37,056 bases of DNA from an uncultured Aureispira sp. (GCA_937942475.1 CALDEP010000154.1:1-37056), one strand, 5' to 3'; positions 16,690 to 25,592 are shown, counted from the first letter of the stretch. Notes: generated by a model from the sequence alone, not told the origin. Numbers and translations: made by a program.

Positions 16690-17448
16690 TTACCACTCCA
16701 TCCCAGGATAAGCCCGTTGCATCCACTGAATTTCAGCCAAAACAAAGCCCATTTGCTCTGTGTGTTTGCCTTGCTTCCCTCCTTTTTGAATCCAACCATC
16801 TTCTGGTTTATCTAAGGTTGCTTCTTTTAAAATTGCTGTTACACGTTCTTCCCACAATGCTTTGATTGCATTCAAATCTACGCCAATTCCTTCTGCAAGC
16901 ATTTGCTTATCAACTTCATCTGCTACGAACATTTCACCAGCATAATCCCAAATTTCATTCAAAGCACTTTGCATTTTTTCATGACTCTCCTCCGTTCCAT
17001 CTCCCAAACGAATCACCCATTCTGCACTGTATCGATAATGATAAGTTACCTCTTTAATTGACTTTTTGGCAATCGCAACCAAGTTTTCATCTTTGCTATT
17101 GGTCAATGCTGCAAAGAAATGATAGTTAAACGTATCAAATAAAAACTGACGTGCTATCGTATTTGCGAAGTTACCATTTGGCTGTTCGACCAATAGTACG
17201 TTTTTAAATTCACGAATGTCACGCAAAAACGCCAAATCATCATCTGTTCTTCCTTTGCCTTCTACATCGGCAGCATATTGCAACAAGACGCGCGCATGCC
17301 CTACCAAATCAAGTGCAATATTTGTCAATCCTATATCTGTTTCCAAACTTGGTCCATGACCACACAACTCAGAAACGCGATGTCCCAAAATCAATGCATT
17401 ATCAGCAATGCGCAAGACATAATCAAATAAAACTTCTTTATTTTCCAC
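16690..17448 (-). CDS. paaC: Phenylacetyl-CoA epoxidase subunit PaaC
   Basis: The structural, ferritin-like subunit that pairs with PaaA in the 1,2-phenylacetyl-CoA epoxidase. The 252-residue length and the landmarks YVLRIADNALILGHRVSELCGHGP, DIALTNIALDL-type helix, FNYHFF and the C-terminal EIQWMQRAYPG are characteristic. It begins with GTG at 17448. It is the last gene of the paa group and is separated from paaB by 254 nt that hold a palindromic element and a boxA-like sequence. paaD, which often follows paaC, is not present; the next gene is convergent. Confidence 0.95.
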   Translation of the reverse strand: MENKEVLFDYVLRIADNALILGHRVSELCGHGPSLETDIGLTNIALDLVGHARVLLQYAADVEGKGRTDDDLAFLRDIREFKNVLLVEQPNGNFANTIARQFLFDTFNYHFFAALTNSKDENLVAIAKKSIKEVTYHYRYSAEWVIRLGDGTEESHEKMQSALNEIWDYAGEMFVADEVDKQMLAEGIGVDLNAIKALWEERVTAILKEATLDKPEDGWIQKGGKQGKHTEQMGFVLAEIQWMQRAYPGMEW

Positions 17449-17510
17449 AAGCTATCAATTGTCGTTCTCTAACAAATAATGTGATACTATTTTAACAAAT
17501 TCCTTATTAG

Positions 17511-17605
17511 ACTATATGAGTCATAAGTTTTAAGTAGAAAGTCGTAAGTCGTTTATTATCAAAAGAGAACTTACGACTTTCTACTTAAAACTTATATCCT
17601 AATTC
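17511..17605. repeat. Dispersed palindrome, family B, copy 1 (inside the paa cluster)
   Basis: A 27-bp perfect inverted repeat at 17523-17549 and 17569-17595 (core TTTTAAGTAGAAAGTCGTAA) with a 19-nt loop containing TTTATTATCAAAA. The left flank ACTATATGAGTC is repeated, inverted, on the right flank of copy 2 at 31663-31760. It sits between paaB and paaC, so it would be within the transcript if these genes are co-transcribed. Confidence 0.85.
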
Positions 17606-17638
17606 AAGACTCGAAAAAGTAATCTATATTTTGAAATT

Positions 17639-17663
17639 CCACACAGTTTCTCAAAGAACCTTA
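17639..17663 (-). promoter_or_regulatory. boxA-like element, copy 2 (upstream of paaC)
   Basis: Read on the minus strand, it has the core GGTTCTTTGAGAAACTG and matches 8659-8683 at 23 of 25 positions. It lies about 190 nt upstream of the paaC start and points the same way as the gene. No clear promoter was found just upstream. Confidence 0.4.
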
Positions 17664-17702
17664 ATTCTTAATCATTTTTAATATCTAAACCTTTCACCCA
17701 AT

Positions 17703-17990
17703 TTACATATGTCCAATCTCATCAGGAATATCGTAAAAAGTAGGATGACGGTAAGGCTTTGTTTTAGCAGCATCAAACAACATATCGCCATCATCTGGAA
17801 CAGATGCTGTAATGTTCTTCGATTCTACCACCCAAATACTAATGCCTTCCTGTCTACGAGTGTAAACGTCCCGTGCATTTTCCATTGCCATTTCTTCGTC
17901 AGTAGCATGTAAACTTCCAGCATGTTTGTGATGCAAACCTGCTTTACTTCGGATAAATACCTCCCATAGAGGCCAGTCTTTCTTAGACAT
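17703..17990 (-). CDS. paaB: Phenylacetyl-CoA epoxidase subunit PaaB
   Basis: A 95-residue small subunit of the phenylacetyl-CoA epoxidase complex. Family marks are WPLWEVFIRSKAGLHHKHAG at the N-terminus, HATDEEMAMENARDVYTRR and ISIWVVES. PaaB bridges the PaaAC units rather than carrying catalytic residues. The length is typical. It lies 60 nt downstream of paaA on the same strand. Confidence 0.96.
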   Translation of the reverse strand: MSKKDWPLWEVFIRSKAGLHHKHAGSLHATDEEMAMENARDVYTRRQEGISIWVVESKNITASVPDDGDMLFDAAKTKPYRHPTFYDIPDEIGHM

Positions 17991-18050
17991 ATCTGTTTAT
18001 TTTAGATGAGGTTATAATAATAATTAACCCTACATTATATTTTTCTACAA

Positions 18051-18998
18051 CTAATTGTTTTTCTTTCTTTCAGCACGTTTTTCAGCATGTGCCATTGCCG
18101 CTTCACGAACCCAAGCACCTTCGTTGTAAGCTTTGTTTCTTACTTTCAAACGATCCTTATTACAAGGTCCACCGCCTTTTACCACTTGCCAGAATTCATC
18201 CCAGTCAATTGCACCATAGTCATAATGACCACGCTCCTCGTTCCATTTCAAATCTTTGTCTGGAAGTGTTAATCCCAAAAATTCTGCTTGAGGAACCGTT
18301 GCATCTACAAAAGATTGGCGTAACTCATCGTTTGATTTGCGCTTGATTTTCCAAGCCATAGATTGAGCAGAATGCGTTGATTCAGCATCACTTGGTCCAA
18401 ACATCATCAAAGACGGCCACCACCAGCGATTCAAAGCATCTTGTGCCATTTCCTTTTGTTCAGGCGATCCTTGTGCCAATGCCATTGTTATTTCATAACC
18501 CTGACGTTGGTGAAAACTCTCTTCCTTACAAATACGAACCATTGCACGAGCATAAGGTCCATAAGAAGCACGAGTTAACATCACTTGATTCATAATAGCG
18601 GCACCATCTACCAACCAACCAACAGCTCCAATGTCTGCCCAAGTTAGAGTTGGATAATTAAAGATACTGGAATATTTTGCCTTGCCAGAATTCAAATCTT
18701 CAAACATTTGATCTCTAGACGTTCCCAACGTTTCTGCGGCACTGTACAAGTACAAACCGTGTCCACCTTCATCTTGAACCTTTGCCAACAAGCCAATTTT
18801 TCGACGCAAAGAAGGCGCTCTAGTAATCCAGTTTCCCTCTGGCAACATACCTACAATCTCAGAATGCGCATGTTGCGAAATTTGTCGCACCAAGGTTTTG
18901 CGATACTTGTCTGGCATCCAATCCTTCGGTTCTATCTTAATTTCAGCATCTAGTTTTGCTTGAAATTTTGCCTCTAAATTTTCAATCGTATTTTCCAT
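18051..18998 (-). CDS. paaA: Phenylacetyl-CoA epoxidase catalytic subunit PaaA
   Basis: Di-iron ferritin-like monooxygenase subunit that epoxidises the ring of phenylacetyl-CoA. Both EXXH metal motifs are seen: EGGH (77-80) and ESFH (159-162). Other family segments are [28 protein letters not shown] and MFGPSDAES. The 315-residue length is normal. It is 225 nt downstream of paaE; a small palindrome (TCCAAA, 5 nt, TTTGGA at 19106-19122) lies in that gap, where a separate promoter might sit. Confidence 0.97.
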   Translation of the reverse strand: MENTIENLEAKFQAKLDAEIKIEPKDWMPDKYRKTLVRQISQHAHSEIVGMLPEGNWITRAPSLRRKIGLLAKVQDEGGHGLYLYSAAETLGTSRDQMFEDLNSGKAKYSSIFNYPTLTWADIGAVGWLVDGAAIMNQVMLTRASYGPYARAMVRICKEESFHQRQGYEITMALAQGSPEQKEMAQDALNRWWWPSLMMFGPSDAESTHSAQSMAWKIKRKSNDELRQSFVDATVPQAEFLGLTLPDKDLKWNEERGHYDYGAIDWDEFWQVVKGGGPCNKDRLKVRNKAYNEGAWVREAAMAHAEKRAERKKNN

Positions 18999-19223
18999 AA
19001 TAAGCTATCGTTTTAGCAGTTTGTTAGATCCTTTGTTTTCTGCTGAAAAGTCAAAAAAACGAAATCCTAGACTTGTATAAAATTGAGCATCAATTTCACA
19101 CAATTTCCAAACAAACTTTGGATTATTTAAACGCACAAATTATTGTCTAAAAACTTTTATTTAAACAACCTTTGGTCTCTTTCTTTTTCTATAATAATAA
19201 CACAAAAACAACAGATAGGTTTA

Positions 19224-20306
19224 TTAGACCGCATCAAAATCTACCACCACTTTATCTGTTGTAGGATAAGCTTGACAAGTTAAAATAAATCCTGCTTCAA
19301 CTTCCTCTTTTTCCAAGGCATAATTTAAAGCCATATCAACTGATCCTTCCGTAATTCTTGCTTTGCAAGTACAACAAACGCCTCCTTTGCAGGCAAAAGG
19401 CAAATCGGCACCTTGCTTCATAGCGGCATCCAACAAATTATCTGTTCCAAAAGGCAAATCAAATTGAAATGCCTTTCCATCTAAGTTAATCGTTATATTA
19501 GATGATTTTCCTTTATCTTCTTCCTTAACTTCAATTTTCTTTTCTACCCCCAATTTACCCAATGGAGAAGTAAACAATTCAAAGTGAATTTTTTCTTCGT
19601 CAAAACCATGTTCCATCAAAGCATCTTTAACCGCAAAGATCATAGACTCTGGACCACAAGAAAAACATTCGTCTACATCCGATACATCCAACAAAATATC
19701 AAAAATAGCATCACATTTTGGTTTATCAATTCGCCCATTCATCAAAGGCGCATCTAACATCTCACGGCTTAGGAAATAATGCACCGTCAAACGTTGCATG
19801 TAGGTGTTCTTTAAGGCTTCTATTTCTTCTTTGAAAATGATAGAACCTGTATTTTTATTTCCATAAAACAAGGTGAAACGGCTTTTAGGTTCCGTTTCTA
19901 GCGCTGTTTTCATAATAGAAATAATTGGCGTAATACCACTTCCAGCAGCAAAGCCAATGTAATGCTTTTCGTTCTCCTCCTTGAGTTCTGTATAAAAATT
20001 CCCCATTGGAGTCATCACGTCCAAAAAATCCCCTGCTTTCAATTCATGATTTGCAAAAGTAGAGAATCGTCCGCTTGGAACTTGCTTTACAGCAACCCTC
20101 AACTCCTTGTCCTTAGGACTGGTACAAATAGAATACGAGCGACGTGTATCCTCCCCCTTGATATCTGCTTTTAAAGTCAAATATTGCCCTTGTGTAAAAT
20201 CATAAGCCGACTTTAAATCTTCAGGAATTTCAAAAGCAATAGAACAACAATCGCGTGTTTCCTTACGAATTTCCTTAATTTTTAAGCTGTGAAATGTTGG
20301 TTTCAT
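19224..20306 (-). CDS. paaE: Phenylacetyl-CoA epoxidase reductase PaaE
   Basis: The 360-residue reductase passes electrons from NAD(P)H to the PaaA di-iron site. An N-terminal FAD domain carries RRSYS (55-59), the nucleotide domain carries GSGITP (122-127), and a C-terminal plant-type ferredoxin domain holds C306, C311, C314 and C344 for a 2Fe-2S cluster. It comes first in the paa group here, unlike the common paaABCDE order. A perfect 32-base-arm palindrome lies just upstream, between this gene and the universal stress gene. Confidence 0.95.
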   Translation of the reverse strand: MKPTFHSLKIKEIRKETRDCCSIAFEIPEDLKSAYDFTQGQYLTLKADIKGEDTRRSYSICTSPKDKELRVAVKQVPSGRFSTFANHELKAGDFLDVMTPMGNFYTELKEENEKHYIGFAAGSGITPIISIMKTALETEPKSRFTLFYGNKNTGSIIFKEEIEALKNTYMQRLTVHYFLSREMLDAPLMNGRIDKPKCDAIFDILLDVSDVDECFSCGPESMIFAVKDALMEHGFDEEKIHFELFTSPLGKLGVEKKIEVKEEDKGKSSNITINLDGKAFQFDLPFGTDNLLDAAMKQGADLPFACKGGVCCTCKARITEGSVDMALNYALEKEEVEAGFILTCQAYPTTDKVVVDFDAV

Positions 20307-20328
20307 TTATCTTCTAGTTAAACTTACG

Positions 20329-20365
20329 AATTCTATTCTACTACGAATTGTAGTAGAATAGAATT
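20329..20365. repeat. Perfect 16-bp palindrome upstream of paaE
   Basis: AATTCTATTCTACTAC (20329-20344), loop GAATT, then its exact complement (20350-20365). A T-run follows only on the plus strand, where there is no gene, so it is a poor fit for a terminator of the upstream minus-strand gene. It lies 23 nt before the paaE ATG and could be an operator or leader hairpin. Confidence 0.7.
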
Positions 20366-20407
20366 TTTGTTCTAAATAATATATTTCGATGATTCGATTT
20401 CTATCGT

Positions 20408-21235
20408 TTATTTATGAAACGCCAACAAAGGTAATTTTGTTTGCATTGTCATATTTTTAGTCATACTTCCTCCCTTGAAAACTTTTTCCCAAAGGCTTTT
20501 TTTACGGGTAAGCATGGCTAAAATACTTACCTTATTAATTCTACAAAAAGTCTCTAAACCATCTTCCACCTCATTGGCACTCCAAACAGAATAAGTGACT
20601 GGCAAATCAGAAAAATTCTCCTCAAATAATTTTCGAAACGCTAGTTCTTTTTTATCATCATAAGCCCCATCTGCCTGATTGATATGCACGCAATGTATTT
20701 GGGCTTTAATTGCAAGAGCAATCAAGGTCAATTGATACAACAACTCTGTATCTTCATTATCAAAATCCGTCGCATAGGCAATACTTTTTACGCCTTCGTA
20801 GGTTGCTCCAACAGGAATTGCCAAAACAGGACAAGTAGCGTCTTTAATAACATTAGCCGTATTGGTTCCCCAAACTTTGTCCAATGCTTTTCCAGAACCA
20901 TGAGTCCCCATAACAATCAAATCTGCTTTATTTTCAGCGGCAACCTCTGCAATTGAATTTTCAGAACCAGGTTGAATAACATAGCGTATTTTTACCGAGT
21001 TTTTATCCCCCAAAGGTTTTTGTGTCGCTGCTTTTAAGTGTTTTAAGACTTCTTTTTCTTTTTCATTGATAATAGACTGAATCATGTCCACAGGATAGGT
21101 TGACTCGACATAAGGTGGCCAGTACAAATGAACAACCACTAACTCTGATCCTGTTTCCTTTGCTATATTATAGGCATAATAAAAGCCCCAACTTGAAGCC
21201 GATGAAAAATCGACTGGTACTACTATCTTATCCAT
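20408..21235 (-). CDS. Tandem-domain universal stress protein (UspA family)
   Basis: A 275-residue cytoplasmic protein with two Usp domains. The first (about 1-142) has the ATP-binding pattern G-2x-G-9x-G-T in GTHGSGKALDKVWGTN, followed by CPVLAIP. The second (about 148-275) is degenerate in that loop and ends LPLLAFHK. It is a paralogue of the next gene upstream (same length, same ending). It lies 102 nt before paaE on the same strand. A link with phenylacetate metabolism is not shown by the sequence. Confidence 0.92.
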   Translation of the reverse strand: MDKIVVPVDFSSASSWGFYYAYNIAKETGSELVVVHLYWPPYVESTYPVDMIQSIINEKEKEVLKHLKAATQKPLGDKNSVKIRYVIQPGSENSIAEVAAENKADLIVMGTHGSGKALDKVWGTNTANVIKDATCPVLAIPVGATYEGVKSIAYATDFDNEDTELLYQLTLIALAIKAQIHCVHINQADGAYDDKKELAFRKLFEENFSDLPVTYSVWSANEVEDGLETFCRINKVSILAMLTRKKSLWEKVFKGGSMTKNMTMQTKLPLLAFHK

Positions 21236-21415
21236 GCTATTCCAAATTAGTAGTTCTTGCGCTTGGCTACTTTAGTCTTGTTTAGCTTCTAAATAAAAAA
21301 CTAAACAAGACTATTTATCTTAAATAGTAACTTATCCATCAGATAAATTTTCACAAAAACTATGGTCAAATAATTCTTTAATTGTTATCACAAAAAAACT
21401 TTCATAAAACTCATT

Positions 21416-22243
21416 CTATTCATGAAAAGCCAATAGAGGCAATTTATTTCTCATCGCCATTGATTTTGTTACACTATGCTCTCCAAATACCTTGTTCCAA
21501 GTAGAACGATTGTGCGTTAACATAGCCAAAATGTCAATTTGATTTACTCTGCAAAAGATCTCTAAACCATCTTCCACATTATGAGCACTCCAAGAATTAA
21601 AAATAACTGGCAAACCACCTAAACTAGTTTTCACTTCCGCTTCAAATTCAGCACTTTTGGTCGATTCTGCTTCTCCACTAAATAGATTCACATGAATACA
21701 ATGTAAAGTCGAGTTCGTTACCTTTGCCACTTGTCCCAATTGAGTAATTGATTCAATATCTTTAGAATCAAAATTAGTTGCATAAGCAATATTCTGTACA
21801 GATTTAAAAGTCGTACCACTTGGAATTGCCAATACAGGACAGTGGGCATTCTCAATAACGGTACTGGTGTTACTTCCTAATAGTTTGTTGACTAATTTGT
21901 CCGTTCCACTCGTTCCCATGACAATCAAATCCACATGCTCACGCTTGGCATAATCGGAAATTTTTTCTTTCTCTCCATAACCAAGATCATAACTTACTTT
22001 TACCGTTTTGGCATCAGTAGTGGTAGGATATTGAGTTGCTGCTTTTAAATGCGCTAATATTTCTGCTTTTCTTCTAGGAGAATCTGCTTGCAACTTCTCT
22101 AAAGAATAACTTGCTTCTGTTGCTACTGAATACATATTAACAACAATAAGCTCTGCACCAATTGAAGCTGCTAATTCATAAGCATAATAAAAACCCCAAC
22201 TTGAAGAAACAGAAAAATCGAATGGTACTAGTATCTTTTCCAT
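21416..22243 (-). CDS. Tandem-domain universal stress protein (UspA family), paralogue
   Basis: A 275-residue paralogue of the neighbour at 20408-21235. Both share SSWGFYYAY near the N-terminus, the first-domain ATP loop (here GTSGTDKLVNKLLGSN), CPVLAIP, a second domain with IAYAT.FD and VEDGLE.FCR, and the terminal KLPLLAFH. The two genes have clearly diverged and are separated by 180 nt, so this is an old tandem duplication. No promoter of the standard form was found just upstream. Confidence 0.92.
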   Translation of the reverse strand: MEKILVPFDFSVSSSWGFYYAYELAASIGAELIVVNMYSVATEASYSLEKLQADSPRRKAEILAHLKAATQYPTTTDAKTVKVSYDLGYGEKEKISDYAKREHVDLIVMGTSGTDKLVNKLLGSNTSTVIENAHCPVLAIPSGTTFKSVQNIAYATNFDSKDIESITQLGQVAKVTNSTLHCIHVNLFSGEAESTKSAEFEAEVKTSLGGLPVIFNSWSAHNVEDGLEIFCRVNQIDILAMLTHNRSTWNKVFGEHSVTKSMAMRNKLPLLAFHE

Positions 22244-22631
22244 AGTATTATTAGTAATTAAGTATTATAAAATTATTTCTTACAGTACAATATTATTACA
22301 ATTACTATTCATAAAAAAAGACCTTTCACAAGTAACAAGATGATTTAAATCATTAAACTAATATTTCTTCCTTATTTCAATTTGAATGGGTCTATAAACG
22401 CCTATTCTTTCCTAAATCCTTTTGATTTATTTGTTTATTAAGTCCTGTTACGCAAGATTTTTTCCGTTCAGTATTAAACGCATCATTACTTATTTAAGGA
22501 CTGTTTTAATGTTGAATGCTGTAATGCTGAACTTTTAATATTTGTTGTGCTATAAAGCATTCAACATTAAAAATTTAGCAGTAAGCATTAAGAACAAAAT
22601 TGATACAATAACAGGAGTTATTAAATGATTT
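22244..22631. other. Intergenic region with palindrome
   Basis: About 390 nt with no gene seen. It contains the palindrome at 22504-22573; the rest is AT-rich without a recognised signal. Confidence 0.6.
22504..22573. repeat. Palindrome built of AATG/GCTG units
   Basis: TTTTAATGTTGAATGCT (22504-22520) is the exact complement of 22557-22573, with a 36-nt loop. The arms and the sequence just after (GCAGTAAGCATTA) reuse short words such as AATGCTG. It lies downstream of the E1 dehydrogenase gene and may act in its termination. No strong T-run follows. Confidence 0.65.
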
Positions 22632-24746
22632 CTAGTACTCCAATAAATTCAAAATTGCATCTTGCACTTTTTGTGTAGAAGGCAACATTGTTTTTTCTAA
22701 AACTTCGTTTAATGGAATTGCTGGCATATCTACTGAACCTAAGGTTCGAACAGGCGCATCCAAGTATTCAAAACAATTTTCTTGAATTCGAGCCGACAAA
22801 CTTTGAGCAAAAGTACAATTAACAGCCTCCTCTGTTACCACCAAACATCTACCATGTTTCTTAACTGCTGCGAAAACAGTCTCTGTATCTAAAGGATATA
22901 TGGTTCGTAAATCTATAATCTCTACCCGTCCATCTAGTTTTTTAGCTGCATTCAAAGCCCAATGCACGCCCATACCATAAGTAATGACAGCAATAGACTT
23001 CCCTTTTTCTACTTGTTCAGCATCTGCTTCCAAAGTATGGGCAGCCTGTCCAAAAGGAATCATATAATCCTCATCTGGTAAGACAGTACGAGCAGTTTCT
23101 GTGCCTTTCACCTTTGACCAATACAAGCCCTTGTGTTCAAAAATGATCACAGGATTAGGGTCATAATAAGCGGCTTTCATCAAACCTTTCAAATCGGCAC
23201 CATTACTAGGATAAGCAATTTTCACCCCTTTGATATTGGCAACAACGGATTCTACGCTAGAAGAATGGTAAGGACCACCACTTCCATAAGCCCCAATTGG
23301 CACTCGCAAAATCATACTAACCGGCCATTTTCCATTCGATAAATAGCAAGAACGGCTCACTTCTGTAAACAATTGATTCAAACCAGGCCAAATATAATCG
23401 GCAAATTGAACTTCAACAATTGGTTTCAAACCTACTGCTGACATTCCTACTGTAGAACCAATAATAAATGCTTCCTGAATTGGTGTATTAAAAACTCGAC
23501 TATCGCCAAACTTTTGCGCCAAGGTAGCTGCTTCTCGAAAAACACCTCCTAAACGTCCTCCTACATCCTGCCCATACAATAAACACTCAGGGTGCTTACG
23601 CATTAACTCCTCTACTGCTGTCAAAGCACTATCTACCATTACGGTAGCTTCAGCGCCTTCTGGCTCTCTTGTTCCCGTTTCGACAAGAACAGGCGTTGGG
23701 GCAAAATCATGGGTTAATAAATCTTCTGGACGAGGATCTTCTGCTTCTATGGCACGTGCAAAATCTGCTAAAACTACTGCTTTAACGTCTGCTTCTATGC
23801 TTTCTATTTTCTTTTTAGTAAAACCGGCATCCAATAATTGCTGGATCAAAATTGGATAAGGATCACGTGTTTTGTGTTCCTCTAAATCGTCTCTATACCA
23901 TTCCATGCGCACACCAGAAGTATGGTGATTTAACAAAGGCACTTTAGCATGTACCAAGAATGGGCGACGTTCTTTTCTTATGGTTGCAATAATTTCTTTT
24001 AAAGCGACATAACACTCTGCAAAGTTATTTCCATTGAGTCGAACCGCCTCAATGCCTTTAAATCCTTGTATGAATTCATAGGCATCTTGTGCACGGATTT
24101 CATCTGCACTAGCAGAAATATCCCAATCGTTATCTTGTACCAAATACAAAATTGGCAATTGCTTTAAGGCTGCCATTTGAAACGCTTCAGAGACTTCACC
24201 TTCTGTAACAGAAGCATCTCCCAAAGAACAAACAACAATTGGTTTGTCAGCATCTTTGGTATAATCTACTAATTTTTGTTGCTCTTTATATTGAACGCCC
24301 ATCGCTAGACCTGTCGTTGGAATTGCCTGCATTCCTGTTGCCGAAGATTGGTGTGGAATTTTAGGCTTATCATCGTCCTTCAAACTAGGATGTGCATAAT
24401 AGGTTCTTCCACCAGAGAAAGGATCGTCTCTTTTTGCTAAGACTTGAAGCATCAAATCATAAGGCGTCATCCCAATTCCCAACAAAATAGCGTCATCTCG
24501 ATAATAAGGTGCTACAAAATCTTGCGATTTTAATTGCAAGCCTAAAGCTAACTGAACCGCTTCATGCCCTCTAGAGGTTGCATGAACATATTTCGAAGCA
24601 ACTTTTACATTTGCCTCATATGTCTCTGCCATTGTTTTAGCCGTTGCCATCAAACGAAAAGCTTCTTCTAAAGTCTTTTTAGTTAGCTTACTCGTTGATT
24701 TAGAAATCGTTTTGGTTCTTTTAGTTGGTATTTTGGTTTTTGACAT
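22632..24746 (-). CDS. Fused E1 alpha/beta subunit of a 2-oxoacid dehydrogenase
   Basis: A 704-residue thiamine-diphosphate enzyme in which the alpha and beta E1 subunits are one chain. The alpha part (about 25-350) holds the ThDP motif GDASVTEGEVSEAF (176-189) with the downstream N of VQDNDWDIS. The beta part (about 365-704) starts with ATVMVDSALTAVEELM and contains YGQDVGGRLGGVFR and PIQEAFIIG. This fused form is common in Bacteroidota and is usually annotated as branched-chain or pyruvate-type E1. The exact substrate is unclear. A Lys/Thr/Ser-rich stretch of about 24 residues precedes the alpha domain. No E2 or E3 gene is nearby. Confidence 0.92.
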   Translation of the reverse strand: MSKTKIPTKRTKTISKSTSKLTKKTLEEAFRLMATAKTMAETYEANVKVASKYVHATSRGHEAVQLALGLQLKSQDFVAPYYRDDAILLGIGMTPYDLMLQVLAKRDDPFSGGRTYYAHPSLKDDDKPKIPHQSSATGMQAIPTTGLAMGVQYKEQQKLVDYTKDADKPIVVCSLGDASVTEGEVSEAFQMAALKQLPILYLVQDNDWDISASADEIRAQDAYEFIQGFKGIEAVRLNGNNFAECYVALKEIIATIRKERRPFLVHAKVPLLNHHTSGVRMEWYRDDLEEHKTRDPYPILIQQLLDAGFTKKKIESIEADVKAVVLADFARAIEAEDPRPEDLLTHDFAPTPVLVETGTREPEGAEATVMVDSALTAVEELMRKHPECLLYGQDVGGRLGGVFREAATLAQKFGDSRVFNTPIQEAFIIGSTVGMSAVGLKPIVEVQFADYIWPGLNQLFTEVSRSCYLSNGKWPVSMILRVPIGAYGSGGPYHSSSVESVVANIKGVKIAYPSNGADLKGLMKAAYYDPNPVIIFEHKGLYWSKVKGTETARTVLPDEDYMIPFGQAAHTLEADAEQVEKGKSIAVITYGMGVHWALNAAKKLDGRVEIIDLRTIYPLDTETVFAAVKKHGRCLVVTEEAVNCTFAQSLSARIQENCFEYLDAPVRTLGSVDMPAIPLNEVLEKTMLPSTQKVQDAILNLLEY

Positions 24747-25176
24747 AGTGCTAGACGATTATTTTGTTTGTCCAAATATACGAACAAGTGTTCGCTTTTT
24801 TTGTTTTGTGATGCATTATTTTTTCAAAAAAACAGAGATAATATACAGTTTTTTCAACAGAATTAGAAAATAAAGGTTTAGATTTTCAATCTATTCCGCT
24901 TCCTTTCTGCTTTGGTAGTTCTTGTTATAATAACAAAAAATCACTTTTTATAAAAAATAAGCCTCATAAAAGAGTAGCAGCATAAATTAACAATACAATA
25001 ATTTATGTTAAAAAAGCGTTATAAGTGTAATCTGTGTTGGCTACTTTTCTTCCATAATAATCCACACACTTCTAACCCTTCATTGATACACTCATGCACA
25101 CACAAGTTTCTTAAATTCAACTAATCTATTTCCCCTTTTAGTACTGTTCGATATTTTTTCATAAAAACACCACACT
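24747..25176. other. Divergent intergenic region
   Basis: About 430 AT-rich nt between divergent genes. Apart from the E1 promoter candidate and its small palindrome at 24773-24794 I see no gene or strong signal. A TACTTTTC box at 25042-25049 is a weak candidate for the plus-strand gene. Confidence 0.5.
24773..24794 (-). promoter_or_regulatory. Candidate -7 box with adjoining small palindrome, E1 gene
   Basis: Minus-strand TATATTTG (24780-24773) matches TAnnTTTG 27 nt from the E1 ATG. No TTG lies at the usual 19-nt distance. Directly upstream is CGAACaagtGTTCG (24781-24794), which would sit in the promoter spacer and could be an operator. Confidence 0.4.
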
Positions 25177-25569
25177 ATGAACAGCTCAGAATATATCTGG
25201 AAGATAATTCTTGGGATATCATTTATCGTATTTTCTTCTTCCTTTGCTTATCGAATCATTCCAGTAGTCACCTTAAATGGTCAAACTGGTGGGTTTGTTA
25301 GTTCTCGTGAATTTTCTACTTATAATAATCTAGAGATTGACACCTTGAATCATGCTTGCACGGTATCTCAATACACCTTATATCATATTTCGCTCACCAA
25401 AGACGTTGAAGTATTCAAAGGAACTCGTGCTGCATTTTCTCCACCAGTCCAAAAATCCGTTTATCTTGCAGAAAAAGGAGATAAATACATTTTCATTAAT
25501 GTAATGGTTCAGTGTCATGGAGACAAAAGCCCTGTAGCTGTTAATCCTCTTAATTTTAATATTAAATAG
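25177..25569 (+). CDS. Stand-alone GldM C-terminal-like exported protein
   Basis: A 130-residue protein. Residues 8-28 form a signal or anchor helix (IILGISFIVFSSSFAY). The remainder resembles the C-terminal domain of GldM (gliding/T9SS motor): GGFVSSREFS, a central strand region with CTVSQYTLYHI, then GDKYIFINVMVQCHGD and the final PLNFNIK. In GldM this domain ends a periplasmic shaft. Here the rest of GldM is absent, so the protein may be a paralogue fragment or a partner. The assignment is by eye and moderate. Confidence 0.55.
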   Translation: MNSSEYIWKIILGISFIVFSSSFAYRIIPVVTLNGQTGGFVSSREFSTYNNLEIDTLNHACTVSQYTLYHISLTKDVEVFKGTRAAFSPPVQKSVYLAEKGDKYIFINVMVQCHGDKSPVAVNPLNFNIK

Positions 25570-25592
25570 GTTTAGGATTAGCCCTACAATAC

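Noticed and set aside
17709-18953. Several open frames on the plus strand opposite paaB and paaA
   Set aside because: They lie entirely antisense to strongly conserved enzymes and show low-complexity His/Ser/Leu composition with no recognisable motif.
20408-22243. Universal stress genes as part of the paa operon
   Set aside because: Gaps of about 100 and 180 nt, a strong palindrome before paaE and no known functional link; co-transcription is possible but not shown.
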